A stretch of 64,000 nt of DNA, taken from contig CAIPHK010000011.1 of NCBI GenBank assembly GCA_903864835.1, positions 62,001 through 126,000 of the forward strand, read 5' to 3'. Made by a program: the position numbers and the translations under genes. Under the pieces are notes generated by a model, which searched no databases, had not been told where the DNA came from, and saw only the letters and a program-made list of their open reading frames with translations. Each line of letters opens with the position of its first letter. The stretch's first letter is position 1. Shown here one piece after another: positions 50,045-59,951 of the stretch. This DNA comes from an uncultured bacterium (GTDB taxonomy: Bacteria > Margulisbacteria > Marinamargulisbacteria > SXXA01).

Positions 50045-50910
50045 TTAAAAAGCTTGACCTCCAATTCCAGTTCAATATTGGCAATAGATTGCACCGTCGC
50101 CTTTAATATTTCCAACACATCAATCGCATCCGAATACCTTGCGCCACCCGTATTGAGCAAAAAATTAGCATGCCGATCCGACAACTGAATCGCCCCCCAC
50201 TGACGCCCTTTTAAACCCGCTGATTCAAGAAGTTGCGCCGCAAACTGCCCGGGGGGATTTTTAAAAATACTCCCAAAGGTTTTGTCCCTTAAGGGCTGTT
50301 TTTCGATGCGGGTATGAATATTGGCTAACATCGCCGCACGAACAGTATCCGAATCGGACTCGGTTAACTCAAGTTCTGCCGCCACGACCACCCATTTTTT
50401 TTGATGAAAAATACTACTCCGATAGGAAAACTGCGCCTCGTCACCGGTTAACCATCGAATCGCTCCGGTGTCATCGACAACTTGAATCCCTGTAACAAAG
50501 TCACTCATACTCCGACCCCAACAGCCAAAATTCATGGCCACCATTCCGCCCAACGACGCCGGAACGCCGGCAGCAAACTCAAGTCCCGACAATCCTTGTT
50601 TAACGGCAAAATCCTGTAATCGATTCATCGGCATTCCCGCGCCCAATCGAACCCGAGTCCCATTGATTTCTGGATCTACCGCATCCGCCGAGATCCGAAT
50701 GATTGCTGGCACCGTTGAATCTGGATTGATGAGTGAATTTGATCCCCGCCCTAAAATATAAAAATCATTCGGATCGACCGATCTAATATAGTCACTCACC
50801 TCGTCAGGGAACTGAAAATCAATGACTGTTTTGACCGACCCAACGGTTTGAAATGTCGTTAACTGTGCAATTGGGACATCATGCCGTGTGAGAATCGGCG
50901 TCCCCCACAG
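50041..50910 (-). CDS. murB: UDP-N-acetylenolpyruvoylglucosamine reductase
   Basis: MurB reduces the enolpyruvyl group to make UDP-MurNAc, using FAD and NADPH. The protein shows ILGRGSNSLI, GLEFAAGVPASLGGMVAMN, YRSSIF and FGSIFKNP (catalytic Ser), then QLLESAGLKG, as in the short (type II) form of about 290 residues. The start is unclear: no ATG, GTG or TTG occurs near the domain start. A CTG at 50910 sits 7 nt after AAGGAG and is my choice; a TTG at 50949 is the next possibility. Either overlaps the murC end. Confidence 0.93.
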   Translation of the reverse strand: MWGTPILTRHDVPIAQLTTFQTVGSVKTVIDFQFPDEVSDYIRSVDPNDFYILGRGSNSLINPDSTVPAIIRISADAVDPEINGTRVRLGAGMPMNRLQDFAVKQGLSGLEFAAGVPASLGGMVAMNFGCWGRSMSDFVTGIQVVDDTGAIRWLTGDEAQFSYRSSIFHQKKWVVVAAELELTESDSDTVRAAMLANIHTRIEKQPLRDKTFGSIFKNPPGQFAAQLLESAGLKGRQWGAIQLSDRHANFLLNTGGARYSDAIDVLEILKATVQSIANIELELEVKLFK

Positions 50911-52312
50911 GCCGCAACTCCTTCGGCGAGGATTTGAGTTGGGCCACAATCTCTTTGCCCACCGACGAAATATCGCCTGCACCCATTGTAATCACAACAT
51001 CATCCGGCCGAAGTAAGGGAATCAATTTAGACGCCACCATGCTTTTATTCGCCACAAACATGACGTTATCGAAGCCATTGGCCTTCATTTTGTCCACAAT
51101 CAGACGTCCCGACACCCCTCGAATTTTCTGTTCATTCGCTGAATAGACTTCGGTGATCACCACCAGACCCGCCGCCTCAAACGACGTCGGAAACACTTCG
51201 AGCAAGTCCCGAGTTCGGGTATACCGATGCGGCTGGAAAATACAAACAATCCGCCGATTAAGACTCCGCCGAGCGCCATCCAATGTCACCCGAATTTCGG
51301 TGGGGTGATGGCCATAGTCATCGTAAACCGAGATCGAGTTCACTTCCCCAATAAGCTGAAACCGGCGCTTGGTTCCCGTAAAATTAAATAGACTTTTCTT
51401 GATGGTATCGACGCTAATACCTTCATTCAACGCCACAACCGTGGCGGCCAATGCATTATAAATATTATGAACGCCATGCACCTTGAGGTAGACTTCTCCC
51501 GCTGACTTTCCGTCAATCATGAGGGTGTAATGGGCCCCTTCCGGCGAAAACTGAAGATCCACAGCGCGAACCGAAGCATCCGTTTGGATTCCAAAATAGC
51601 GACTCTTACTCCGATCAAACTGAGTAGCAATATCCACCAACGCCGGTTCATCCGCGTTGATGACCATGTATCCCCCACGATCAACCACTCCGGCCATAAA
51701 CTTATGAAAATGCGCGATTACATTTTCCCAGGTTTTATAATAATCCATATGCTCAGGCTCAAGATTATTAAATACTCCAATCGAGGGCGACAAATGCAAA
51801 AATGACCCATCGCTTTCGTCGGATTCCGCCACAAAATAATCTAGGCCGCCCAGCATTGCGTTGGAGCCGTAGTCATTCAAATCAGCGCCGATCAAAAACG
51901 TGGGTTTTTTGCCACCAAATTCCAGAATCCGCGTAATCATCGACGATGTTGTCGTCTTACCGTGGGTGCCACACACTGAAATTCTGTGAGAAAATTCGTC
52001 CATCAACAACCCCAGCATTTGAGCGCGGTGAAGTATAGGTAGTTTTTCAGCCACCGCAAATGCGTATTCGGGATTGTCATGTGAAATTGCCGTCGATACC
52101 ACCACGACATCCGCAAGACGCAGATTGGCCTCAGTATGCCCGTAGTAAATAGTCGCACCAAAATCTTTGAGGCGGATCGTACTAATCGATTCCTTGAGAT
52201 CCGATCCTGATACTTTGTATTCCATTTCGAGCAATATACGGGCGATCGCGCTCATCCCGCCGCCCCCGATTCCGATAAAATGAATCCGTTTGTTTTTACT
52301 TAGTGAAATCAT
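50879..52312 (-). CDS. murC: UDP-N-acetylmuramate--L-alanine ligase
   Basis: MurC adds the first amino acid to UDP-MurNAc. The 477-residue ligase has HFIGIGGGGMSAIARIL, the P-loop VCGTHGKTTTSSM, EPEHMDYYKTWENV and DDYGHHPTEIRVTL. The last 15 residues (after about 460) are an added Ser/Pro-rich tail overlapping the murB start. It overlaps the barrel gene upstream by 17 nt. murC, murB and ddl are in the order found in many bacteria, but other mur genes are absent. Confidence 0.96.
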   Translation of the reverse strand: MISLSKNKRIHFIGIGGGGMSAIARILLEMEYKVSGSDLKESISTIRLKDFGATIYYGHTEANLRLADVVVVSTAISHDNPEYAFAVAEKLPILHRAQMLGLLMDEFSHRISVCGTHGKTTTSSMITRILEFGGKKPTFLIGADLNDYGSNAMLGGLDYFVAESDESDGSFLHLSPSIGVFNNLEPEHMDYYKTWENVIAHFHKFMAGVVDRGGYMVINADEPALVDIATQFDRSKSRYFGIQTDASVRAVDLQFSPEGAHYTLMIDGKSAGEVYLKVHGVHNIYNALAATVVALNEGISVDTIKKSLFNFTGTKRRFQLIGEVNSISVYDDYGHHPTEIRVTLDGARRSLNRRIVCIFQPHRYTRTRDLLEVFPTSFEAAGLVVITEVYSANEQKIRGVSGRLIVDKMKANGFDNVMFVANKSMVASKLIPLLRPDDVVITMGAGDISSVGKEIVAQLKSSPKELRPVGDADSHTA

Positions 52313-53177
52313 CGATATTTATTGCAACTCCTATCATCTCTTGACTCGCACCAAGAACCGAATCCGCATATCCTGTATGGATATACTGTAACGCATAATC
52401 CCCCAATTTAAGAATCGTCCCCAGCGAATACCGTTCCGACGCTCCGGTGATCACCGCCCCCGTCAAGCTCAATTCATGACTCACCGGCAAAACCCCTGCC
52501 ACCCGAAATGACCCATCATTTAGAACGCCCACTATCGTGGCAAATGAGGGCCGGTATTCCAGCCCAACCGACGGGGCACCAGTACTCGACTCTTCCACAT
52601 TCCCCCACTCAAAATGGCTCTGAAGCGCGCGTCGCCAATAGCCACTCACCCATACATCCCCCCCCAGCAGATAGCGCATCCCAAGGCCCAGTCCCAATTG
52701 GGTTGCGGTGCTGGCATCAATCGTTTTTGAAATCGCATCAACATTCATCCCAACATGGAACTCAGGGCTAATTTCAGTCGCTGCCGTTAGTGAGAATTGC
52801 TGAATAAGATCCCCAAAATTCCCGGCTTCTTCGACCCGGGACGTCGTAGAATTTCGGGCCGTCCGAACCAAATCATCAGATCCATACCGGGAATAGCCCG
52901 CACCTACCGCAATATCGGTCCACTTCAACCGAACCCCCACCGATGATTGGGCAACCCCCAATCCATCTTGGGACCCATCCACCCGCATAATTGTTCGCGA
53001 CAATCCCGTTAAGAGTTGCGCTGGATTTTGAAAAATACCTGCAATCGATTCGGTTTCCCAAGTATCCGGAACAATCGCTCCGCGTTCAGGAATAAAGACC
53101 GGGACCGCCGCAGATAGAGTCGTTATTCCCCAAAATAGCCCCCCAACAACGGCAGCCTTAAAGTGGACGAACGTCAT
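52296..53177 (-). CDS. outer-membrane beta-barrel protein of the PorV/UPF0164-like type
   Basis: The 293-residue product has a signal peptide (about 1-23) and about a dozen amphipathic strands with alternating aromatic residues (GVRLKWTDIAVGAGYSRYG, YALQYIHTGYAD). NPAQLLTG near residue 50 recalls the early NPAxLA motif of PorV/UPF0164 long-barrel proteins. It could be a FadL-like channel or an assembly partner. The ATG at 53177 was preferred over a longer frame because it begins the signal peptide. It overlaps the batE end and the murC start. Confidence 0.75.
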   Translation of the reverse strand: MTFVHFKAAVVGGLFWGITTLSAAVPVFIPERGAIVPDTWETESIAGIFQNPAQLLTGLSRTIMRVDGSQDGLGVAQSSVGVRLKWTDIAVGAGYSRYGSDDLVRTARNSTTSRVEEAGNFGDLIQQFSLTAATEISPEFHVGMNVDAISKTIDASTATQLGLGLGMRYLLGGDVWVSGYWRRALQSHFEWGNVEESSTGAPSVGLEYRPSFATIVGVLNDGSFRVAGVLPVSHELSLTGAVITGASERYSLGTILKLGDYALQYIHTGYADSVLGASQEMIGVAINIDDFTK

Positions 53178-53889
53178 CAACCGTACCCCACCCCATGATT
53201 CCATCCGGCAATTCAAGTTGAACCCATCCCACTCTAAAATCAGGGAGCCTCACTACCGTCCCCGCAGGAACATCGGTAATGCTGGGGGCTGCCATATCTG
53301 GAGAAATCCTTAATTTAAGCGCCGAACCCACCACTACACCGCGAGGCGTCAACACATCCCACACCCGAATCGCAATAGGAATCGTGAGGATACTCCACAC
53401 CAGCACTCCGACCCGGAGGGTCCGGGATGACACCTGACGTACCCCCCACCCCAGAGCCAACACCGACAAGAGTGTCGTCAGCCCCATCCATCCCCATGCG
53501 GCCTCCATTGGAGTAACCCATCTCGTCAACTCCACCACCGCGTCCAAAATGGGAGTTGCAGACGGAACCCCATGGACCCGTTGATGCGCCGCTTTCAAGT
53601 TGGCACGAATTGCCCGATCTCGCGGACTCAACGCCATTGCTTTTTCTAAATTCCATACGGAGAAGCCCAGCCGCCCTTCCGACAAGTAGAGGGTCCCTAA
53701 GTCATATTTTATATCGACATTGGACGGATCGGATTCCGCAGCCTCCTCCATCAGCGGAATGACGGTTGCGCCACGATGGTGCTTCACGGCATTGGTCACA
53801 ACGTCCCACTCTCGCCCAGCGGTTTTCGGAACCGCCCCGATCGCCACAGAAATCCCAATAAGTATCCACAGCATCATCCAAATTCGCAT
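53158..53889 (-). CDS. batE: BatE-like TPR and SH3 protein
   Basis: The 243-residue product has a signal peptide (about 1-18), TPR repeats (about 40-105: VDIKYDLGTLYLSEGR, SVWNLEKAMALSPRD), two membrane helices (about 125-185) and a C-terminal SH3b-like domain (about 190-243: KLRISPDMAAPSITDVPAG). This is the BatE architecture of the Bacteroides aerotolerance operon. Its ATG overlaps the batD stop as TAATG. Confidence 0.85.
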   Translation of the reverse strand: MRIWMMLWILIGISVAIGAVPKTAGREWDVVTNAVKHHRGATVIPLMEEAAESDPSNVDIKYDLGTLYLSEGRLGFSVWNLEKAMALSPRDRAIRANLKAAHQRVHGVPSATPILDAVVELTRWVTPMEAAWGWMGLTTLLSVLALGWGVRQVSSRTLRVGVLVWSILTIPIAIRVWDVLTPRGVVVGSALKLRISPDMAAPSITDVPAGTVVRLPDFRVGWVQLELPDGIMGWGTVDDVRPL

Positions 53890-55562
53890 TATTCTGACCT
53901 CCCCAACCACCGAATCGCTTCTATCAAACGGGTCGATTGCAGAATAAAATTACGCATCGTCCCAATATTATCAGTGGTCGGCGAAAAGGCTAACGATTCG
54001 GCAACCGAACGCCACTTGAGTGCGGCCAGCGTAATGGCCTCTTCCACCCCAGACCCTCGCAATACTGCCTCAAACGCTGACGCATCTAATCCCTCAACCG
54101 ATTGACGCAACTTCGCCGACAAACACGTGTGAACACTATGATAAATCACTAAAGCCACATCGGGCGCCAACGGATTCCGAGACAACAGATCCAATTGCTT
54201 CAGACATCGGTCCGTCGCCAACGACCATTCAACATCTGCCCGATGGGTCTCGATATACCACCCACGGAGTCGAATGCCACCCCCCGTCATCATCAGCCCG
54301 ATATTCAGGAGTACCATCCCCCAAAATAAAGGCCCTAACCCGGATTCCACGGGTACCGACCGAACAAAAAACGGGCGAAGCGGCCGGACCGACGACTGAC
54401 TCGATTTGTCCAATGCCGCAGTGGCCGAATCCCCCGGTTTTACTTTCAGATGGATGGGCCCCGTTGACAACGTCAAATAGCCTCGCTTTTTGGGGGAATA
54501 TACAACCAACGTGATCGGCTCAAGCGTTACCTCACCCGACACCTGAGGCACGACCGCATAGTCAATCGATCGTGCCACGACTACGTCATGAACCAATCGA
54601 TTGCTCGCAGTTCCCCGCGTCCACTTCACAGACGTTGTGGCAGGGATACCCATCTCGGACACCGACTCCAAATTCCCCGCTCCGGTCACCCGAATTTTAA
54701 GGGTGATTGGGGCGTATTGAGTTCCCGACAATTGGGTCTTTTCAAGCGCGATTGAAAAATCACCAACCGCGCCCATAAACCCAGGGGGTTTGGGCTCGGG
54801 CAACGGTACCACTTCCACGCTCACGGGAGGGGCCTCTGAGGTGACCAGCGGCGACGACGGTGGATTCAATCGATAGATAACAGCCGCATCTGAGATGGAT
54901 ACCGACCCCGGTTCCGTCGCATACAGTGTCCGTCGAACAACCTCGGTCACATAATAAACTTTCCCATGAACAGTTGCTTTTTTTATTGCCGAATTAACCG
55001 GAACGATGGTTTGAAAAAATCCCTGAAACACCGGCAACCGCAGAGTGGGCTTTTCCTTAAATGCAAATTGTCTATAAACCATTAAGCGATATTGAATCGC
55101 TTCACCCACACTGACTTTTGTCGATGAAATTTCGGATCGGACAAATAGGTCGGTGGCCGTATCCTCAACCGCCGCCGGAGATCCTTTAATTTCGATTGTT
55201 ACCGGATTTGAGTGGTAGGTCTTATTTTTGTACGCGACCACAATCGGCTTCAATTTCGCCGTCCCTGCACGTACCGCCGTTAAATGCATGATTCGGGTTC
55301 GGGTAATTTGTAACGCCCCATTTACCGGCTTATACGACGTTTCTTCGGTACTTTGCCCTTGTTTAAAATAATTTAATTCCGGTAACTGTAACGGTGGGAT
55401 CCCCTGCAAATCGGGACCTGACACTACTATCCGCAGTTCGACTGGGTCGCCAACACCGACCGTCGAAGGCCGCGCAGACACCTGGATCTGAAGATCTGTG
55501 GCGGCCATCACCCCCCCACAGAGACCGCTCAATATTAGGCCAGCCATCAGCCATCGTTTCAT
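53889..55562 (-). CDS. batD: BatD-like membrane protein
   Basis: The 557-residue product has a signal peptide (about 1-20), a large periplasmic part of beta-sandwich domains with the BatD pattern (VSARPSTVGVGDPVELRIVV, VEVVPLPEPKPPGFMGAVGD) and a C-terminal membrane helix (about 410-430), followed by a helical cytoplasmic tail. BatD helps Bat complexes at the membrane in stress tolerance. The ATG at 55562 overlaps the batC stop (TAATG), with AAAGG 8 nt upstream. Confidence 0.9.
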   Translation of the reverse strand: MKRWLMAGLILSGLCGGVMAATDLQIQVSARPSTVGVGDPVELRIVVSGPDLQGIPPLQLPELNYFKQGQSTEETSYKPVNGALQITRTRIMHLTAVRAGTAKLKPIVVAYKNKTYHSNPVTIEIKGSPAAVEDTATDLFVRSEISSTKVSVGEAIQYRLMVYRQFAFKEKPTLRLPVFQGFFQTIVPVNSAIKKATVHGKVYYVTEVVRRTLYATEPGSVSISDAAVIYRLNPPSSPLVTSEAPPVSVEVVPLPEPKPPGFMGAVGDFSIALEKTQLSGTQYAPITLKIRVTGAGNLESVSEMGIPATTSVKWTRGTASNRLVHDVVVARSIDYAVVPQVSGEVTLEPITLVVYSPKKRGYLTLSTGPIHLKVKPGDSATAALDKSSQSSVRPLRPFFVRSVPVESGLGPLFWGMVLLNIGLMMTGGGIRLRGWYIETHRADVEWSLATDRCLKQLDLLSRNPLAPDVALVIYHSVHTCLSAKLRQSVEGLDASAFEAVLRGSGVEEAITLAALKWRSVAESLAFSPTTDNIGTMRNFILQSTRLIEAIRWLGRSE

Positions 55563-56134
55563 TACCAATCCCTTTCCACATTACGAGGCGGAGTCGGCGG
55601 AGTCTGTTTTCGCTGATGACGGGACTCCCGTTCCATCTGGTCCATCGCGTTCAACATCGGACTCGGTGGCGGCGGATTCTCTGGCGGCGTCGGCGGATTT
55701 TTTTCTTGCATCCGACGTTGCGCCAACTCCAAATTATGTTTAGCTTGAACATCCCTCGGGTTGCGCGACAAGGTCTTGCGATACCAAGAGGCCGCCTCGG
55801 GATAACGCCCCGCTTGAAATGCCGAATTGCCTTGGTTATACCAGACGTTTGGCACCTCCGATTGGGGAGACCGCTTCCCAATCTGGTCATAAAGCACGCC
55901 TGCTTTTGCGTACTCCCCTTTGTGATACAGGGCATCGGCAAGCGATCGCATTAACACCACGTTGTCGGGGTCATTTGCTAACATTTGCGTAAACAGCCGG
56001 ACGGCCTTGTCCCAACGGCCATGTTCCTCAGCCCGACGGGCATTGGTATAGGTCCAATATTGGGGCAAAGACGTCGCAGAAATATAGCTAATTCCCACCA
56101 TCCAAAGGACAAACACTCCAAGCCAACGAATCAT
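55562..56134 (-). CDS. batC: BatC-like TPR protein
   Basis: The 190-residue product has a membrane anchor (about 2-18), three TPR repeats (about 30-135: AVRLFTQMLANDPDNVVLM, NVWYNQGNSAFQAGRYPEAA) and a disordered Pro-rich tail (PENPPPPSP). Such TPR proteins scaffold the BatA/BatB complex. It overlaps batB as ATGA. Confidence 0.88.
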   Translation of the reverse strand: MIRWLGVFVLWMVGISYISATSLPQYWTYTNARRAEEHGRWDKAVRLFTQMLANDPDNVVLMRSLADALYHKGEYAKAGVLYDQIGKRSPQSEVPNVWYNQGNSAFQAGRYPEAASWYRKTLSRNPRDVQAKHNLELAQRRMQEKNPPTPPENPPPPSPMLNAMDQMERESRHQRKQTPPTPPRNVERDW

Positions 56135-57144
56135 TATGAGGATCTCCGATGGCGACTCACTGCCGATAACGACCACTCCAACAGCAACATTCCCAATACG
56201 ATTACCGCCAATATCGCATATCGATCATGACGTCGCGGGGTTAAGTATGCGCGATAGTCCGCCTCTCCTGCTTTTCCGAGTAGAACTGCCAATTGAGGGG
56301 CCCCCGCTTGTTGCGATGACACCCGAATATAACGACCTCCCGTGGTGACTGCGATGTCTTTTAATACCGTTTCGTTGCGCTGTGTTATCACAGTTTGTTT
56401 CGCCCGGTTTGTCTTAAAACCAGACGGTTGCCCATTTTCATCAAAAAGCGGGATAACGTCGCCTTTAGGGGTCCCAATACCCACCGTATGAATCACAATC
56501 CCTTCGGCTTTAGCCGCCATTGCCGCCGCGCGATAATCCCCTTCAAATGCTTCACCATCAGAATAAATAATGACCGTCTTCCGCCCAGGAATCCCATGGT
56601 AGGCCGCAATGGCCGCACGAATCGGCGCGGCAAGATTCGTCCCCGGTATCGGAAGGTCCCCGGTCCTTATGTCATCAATAAACAGCTTCGCCGCCATATA
56701 ATCGATCGTAAACGGGCATTGAATCGCCGCCGTGCCCGAGAAGGTCATTAGGCTGATCCGATCCCCCTTCAGCTGGGACATCAACGTCACCAAATCTTCT
56801 TTTGCAAATTCAAGACGGGAGGGATTTAAATCCGCCGAATCCATACTTTGGGAGGTATCCACCGCCACTAAAATTGATTGGCCCTTATTGGTGGTCGATA
56901 CATATTCAGTCCCAAATTGCGGGCGCAACGCAGCAACGACCAACAGAGTGAGTGCCATCACGGATAGAATCGTTTTTCTCCGCGCTACGACTGCATCAAA
57001 TCCATTCAGCACTTTGGTCCACACCGACGGCGCCAGAAACAGTGTCAGCCGTTTAGTCGCACGACGATAACTCCAGACCAGACCCAAAATAACGAATGGA
57101 AGTCCCCACAACACCCATCCCCATGAGGAATAGAGCCAACTCAT
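56134..57144 (-). CDS. batB: BatB-like VWA-domain membrane protein
   Basis: The 336-residue product has helices at both ends (about 5-25 and 308-330) and a von Willebrand A domain (about 85-290) with the metal-ion site DTSQSMDSADL and TTGGRYIRVSS. BatB works with BatA in membrane-linked stress complexes. The ATG at 57144 overlaps the batA stop as ATGA; the longer open frame is not supported. Confidence 0.93.
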   Translation of the reverse strand: MSWLYSSWGWVLWGLPFVILGLVWSYRRATKRLTLFLAPSVWTKVLNGFDAVVARRKTILSVMALTLLVVAALRPQFGTEYVSTTNKGQSILVAVDTSQSMDSADLNPSRLEFAKEDLVTLMSQLKGDRISLMTFSGTAAIQCPFTIDYMAAKLFIDDIRTGDLPIPGTNLAAPIRAAIAAYHGIPGRKTVIIYSDGEAFEGDYRAAAMAAKAEGIVIHTVGIGTPKGDVIPLFDENGQPSGFKTNRAKQTVITQRNETVLKDIAVTTGGRYIRVSSQQAGAPQLAVLLGKAGEADYRAYLTPRRHDRYAILAVIVLGMLLLEWSLSAVSRHRRSS

Positions 57145-58148
57145 GGTGCCGTCCTCCAAATCATGCGGGAGAGAACCAGTTCAATCGCCAAAAGAATCGC
57201 GGCAAGGCACAATAGCAACGGAAATAACTCGATATATTGATGGTAAATCTTGACTTTTGACGGCGTTGTTTCGAGTGTATCAATCGTTTTATATACAGTC
57301 TTCAACCCCTTTTCATCGGTCGCCCTAAAATACCGTCCCCCCGTGGTCGCGGCGATTTGCTTTAGCGTGACCTCATCAATTTCGGTCAAAATAGGGGCCC
57401 CATTTTCATCCGTCTCATATACCTTTCCTTTGATAGGATCCATATATGGAATAGGCGCGCCGCCCTCTTTCCCAATACCAATGGTATACACTTTAATTTT
57501 TGCATCACGGGCCGCCCGGGCAGCGACATCAGGCAACACCCCACCCGCGTTATTCACCCCGTCGGTCAAAAGAATCACGACCTTGGATTTGGCATCACTG
57601 TTCTTGAGGCGGTTAATCGCTGTAGCGAGCCCCAGCCCAATCGCCGTGTCTTCCCCCGCTTCACCTAACCGAATTTTGTCGACTAGTGTTGATAACACCA
57701 ACCGATCCGTCGTCAACGGACACTGTGTTAACGCAAACGTCCCAAACGCAATCATCCCAATTCGGTCATTGGGCCGAGACACAATAAATTCACGCGCTAC
57801 TTTTTTGGCCGCTTCCAATCGATTATCGGGCGCAAAATCTTCAGCCGCCATACTACCGGAGACATCCATCGTGATCATGATGTCGACACCTGGCTCAGTA
57901 ATTTCGCTTAACTGTGTTTCAAGTTGGGGACGAAGCAAGGATAAAAACACGAGCCCAATCACGCCCAAGCGTATCCCTGGCCGCGCATTGACCCATCGGC
58001 GAACCCACCTATTTTCCAACGCCGCCGATGCAGATGCATTCGGAAACAAAATACCCTCTTTCCCCCCCCGATTGCGACGAATCGCCCACACCACAATCCC
58101 AACCACCACAGGAAGAAGTAACAGAATCCACGGATTAGCTAGCCGCAT
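57141..58148 (-). CDS. batA: BatA-like VWA-domain membrane protein
   Basis: The 335-residue product has membrane helices near residues 5-22 and 310-328 and a VWA domain (about 80-290) with the metal site DVSGSMAAEDF, the Thr of TQCPLTTDR and VILLTDGVNNAG. It is a paralogue of the downstream batB. The start lies 14 nt inside the end of the upstream gene. Confidence 0.94.
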   Translation of the reverse strand: MRLANPWILLLLPVVVGIVVWAIRRNRGGKEGILFPNASASAALENRWVRRWVNARPGIRLGVIGLVFLSLLRPQLETQLSEITEPGVDIMITMDVSGSMAAEDFAPDNRLEAAKKVAREFIVSRPNDRIGMIAFGTFALTQCPLTTDRLVLSTLVDKIRLGEAGEDTAIGLGLATAINRLKNSDAKSKVVILLTDGVNNAGGVLPDVAARAARDAKIKVYTIGIGKEGGAPIPYMDPIKGKVYETDENGAPILTEIDEVTLKQIAATTGGRYFRATDEKGLKTVYKTIDTLETTPSKVKIYHQYIELFPLLLCLAAILLAIELVLSRMIWRTAP

Positions 58149-59082
58149 CAATGGACTCCTCAACATCCGGCTCGGCCAGCTGGGTCAGGATTCCCCGAAC
58201 CTTATCCACCGCAATCCGGCTATCCTCGATCGTTGGAACAAACTTCGCAAATTTGACCAGGTCGCAGAGGTGTAAAATCCGACCCACCCGCTTGGCAACC
58301 GCAGCGTCACATCGCGCGTCGATTTCACGACCCAGTTCCGTCGTGGTCATCTCAGCACTATCAATACCAAATCGTCCCCCGAGGTAGGCTCTTAAAATAT
58401 CCGACAATGCCATATAGAACCTTAAAAAATCCTCGATGCCTAAGGTGGCGGTTTCGAGATCCATCAGAGCGATTTGCTCTATTGAACGAGTATCGATCTC
58501 TGGCACAAATTCAATCTCAGGCTGAGCATTCCGACGTTTCACAACAAGATAGACGATACCCCCGCCGCCAAGGACAACAAGCCCGCCAAGCAAAAGCCCC
58601 AACTGAGCGACAGGGGGGGCCAGGGGTGGGGCCGATTTGACATCCTCGATTTGATTGGCCGTCCCAGTTAACACCGACAGAACATCCACCCGAATCTCTG
58701 GTACAACCAACGACGCCACCTGATGCCCAATTTTGTATTTAATGGTTCGTTCTTTAATAGTGAAGGCCCCTGTCGCAAAGGGACTCACCTTCACCACATA
58801 CCGAAACACATTTTTGCCGGACTTTTTCTCCCTAATTTTTTTAGGGCTACTTGCTGAAAAGGGGGCACTAATCCCCGCCTGACCCACATCAGCGAGCTGA
58901 ATCGACTCATTGTATGTGACGCTCAATTCATAAATAAGAACATCGCCAATCTGCGCGGTTGCGGGCGTCACCGTCTGAACCGCAGTCAATGGCGCCACCT
59001 CCGTCGCTGAAAGGTGAACACACACAAAAAGACTTACAATTCCTAAACCCAGCGCCCGCCGTGCCCAGCTACCAATGTCCAC
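58135..59082 (-). CDS. BatD-like single-pass membrane protein of the Bat operon
   Basis: The 315-residue product has an N-terminal signal or anchor, a periplasmic beta-sandwich (about 25-140: ATAQIGDVLIYELSVTY, VKVSPFATGAFTIKERTI), one membrane helix (about 157-180) and a helical cytoplasmic part (about 200-300: FYMALSDILRAYLGGRFGID). It resembles a shortened BatD or the DUF4381-type genes between the DUF58 and VWA genes of such operons. The start is a GTG at 59082 overlapping the DUF58 gene by 14 nt; no ATG fits. Confidence 0.75.
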   Translation of the reverse strand: MDIGSWARRALGLGIVSLFVCVHLSATEVAPLTAVQTVTPATAQIGDVLIYELSVTYNESIQLADVGQAGISAPFSASSPKKIREKKSGKNVFRYVVKVSPFATGAFTIKERTIKYKIGHQVASLVVPEIRVDVLSVLTGTANQIEDVKSAPPLAPPVAQLGLLLGGLVVLGGGGIVYLVVKRRNAQPEIEFVPEIDTRSIEQIALMDLETATLGIEDFLRFYMALSDILRAYLGGRFGIDSAEMTTTELGREIDARCDAAVAKRVGRILHLCDLVKFAKFVPTIEDSRIAVDKVRGILTQLAEPDVEESIDAAS

Positions 59083-59941
59083 GAGCGGCAAAAAAACGAA
59101 CCAGTGGGTTGATATAGGGCTGCCCCACCTGAACTTGTATCGGCAATAAATTAAGACGATGGAACAATGGGAGAAGCTGTTGCTCATTGGCGGCGGCAGT
59201 CTCGGCATACGCTCGCCGAACCTTGGCATTCCCTGAATTAAGAATCACGGTCTGCCGGGTTTCGGGATCAATCAGCCGAAGCCACCCGGCATCCGGCAAG
59301 GCCGTCTCTCTAGGATCACGAATCACAATTGGCACCACATCATGTGCTGCGGCGGCCAATCCCAAGGCTTTCTCAAACCCTTTATCCAAAAAATCGGATA
59401 TTAAAAATACAATCGCGGACCGTCGTTGGGTTTTTGATATAAACCGAAGGGCCATATCCAGAGACGTTCCCTTTGATTTGGGAGTCACCGCAAGGACATC
59501 TCGGATCAAACGCAACACGTGCGACCGCCCTTTTCGGACGGGAATATGAGTCTCCACTTGGTCCGTGAACAACACCGCACCCACGCGATCATTATTTTTC
59601 ATCGCCGCCAGCCCGAGTACCGCCGTAATTTCAGCGATCATTTCCCGCTTGGTTTGATCCACGCTGCCAAAATCTCCGGACCCGCTCAAATCCGCCGCGA
59701 TCACAACGGTAAGCTCTCGCTCTTCGTTAAATAATTTAATATGGGGTTTCCCAGCGCGGGCTGTGACGTTCCAATCAATCTGCCGGACATCGTCCCCGAT
59801 AGCGTATTCCCGCACTTCCGCAAAATTGAGCCCCTGCCCCTTAAATGCCGAATGATATTCCCCCGCCAACATGGAATCAACGACACGGTTAGACCGAATT
59901 TCAATCCGCCGAATGGCGGCCATTAGTTCTGGTGCGATCAT
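59069..59941 (-). CDS. DUF58-family protein of the MoxR/Bat operon
   Basis: The 290-residue protein has the DUF58 signature FAEVREYAIGDDVRQIDWN followed by a degenerate VWA fold (DLSGSGDFGS, IVFLISDFLDKG). DUF58 proteins link the MoxR ATPase to the VWA proteins. It follows moxR by 10 bp on the same strand. Confidence 0.92.
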   Translation of the reverse strand: MIAPELMAAIRRIEIRSNRVVDSMLAGEYHSAFKGQGLNFAEVREYAIGDDVRQIDWNVTARAGKPHIKLFNEERELTVVIAADLSGSGDFGSVDQTKREMIAEITAVLGLAAMKNNDRVGAVLFTDQVETHIPVRKGRSHVLRLIRDVLAVTPKSKGTSLDMALRFISKTQRRSAIVFLISDFLDKGFEKALGLAAAAHDVVPIVIRDPRETALPDAGWLRLIDPETRQTVILNSGNAKVRRAYAETAAANEQQLLPLFHRLNLLPIQVQVGQPYINPLVRFFAARGHW

Positions 59942-59951
59942 ACCCGGCTAA

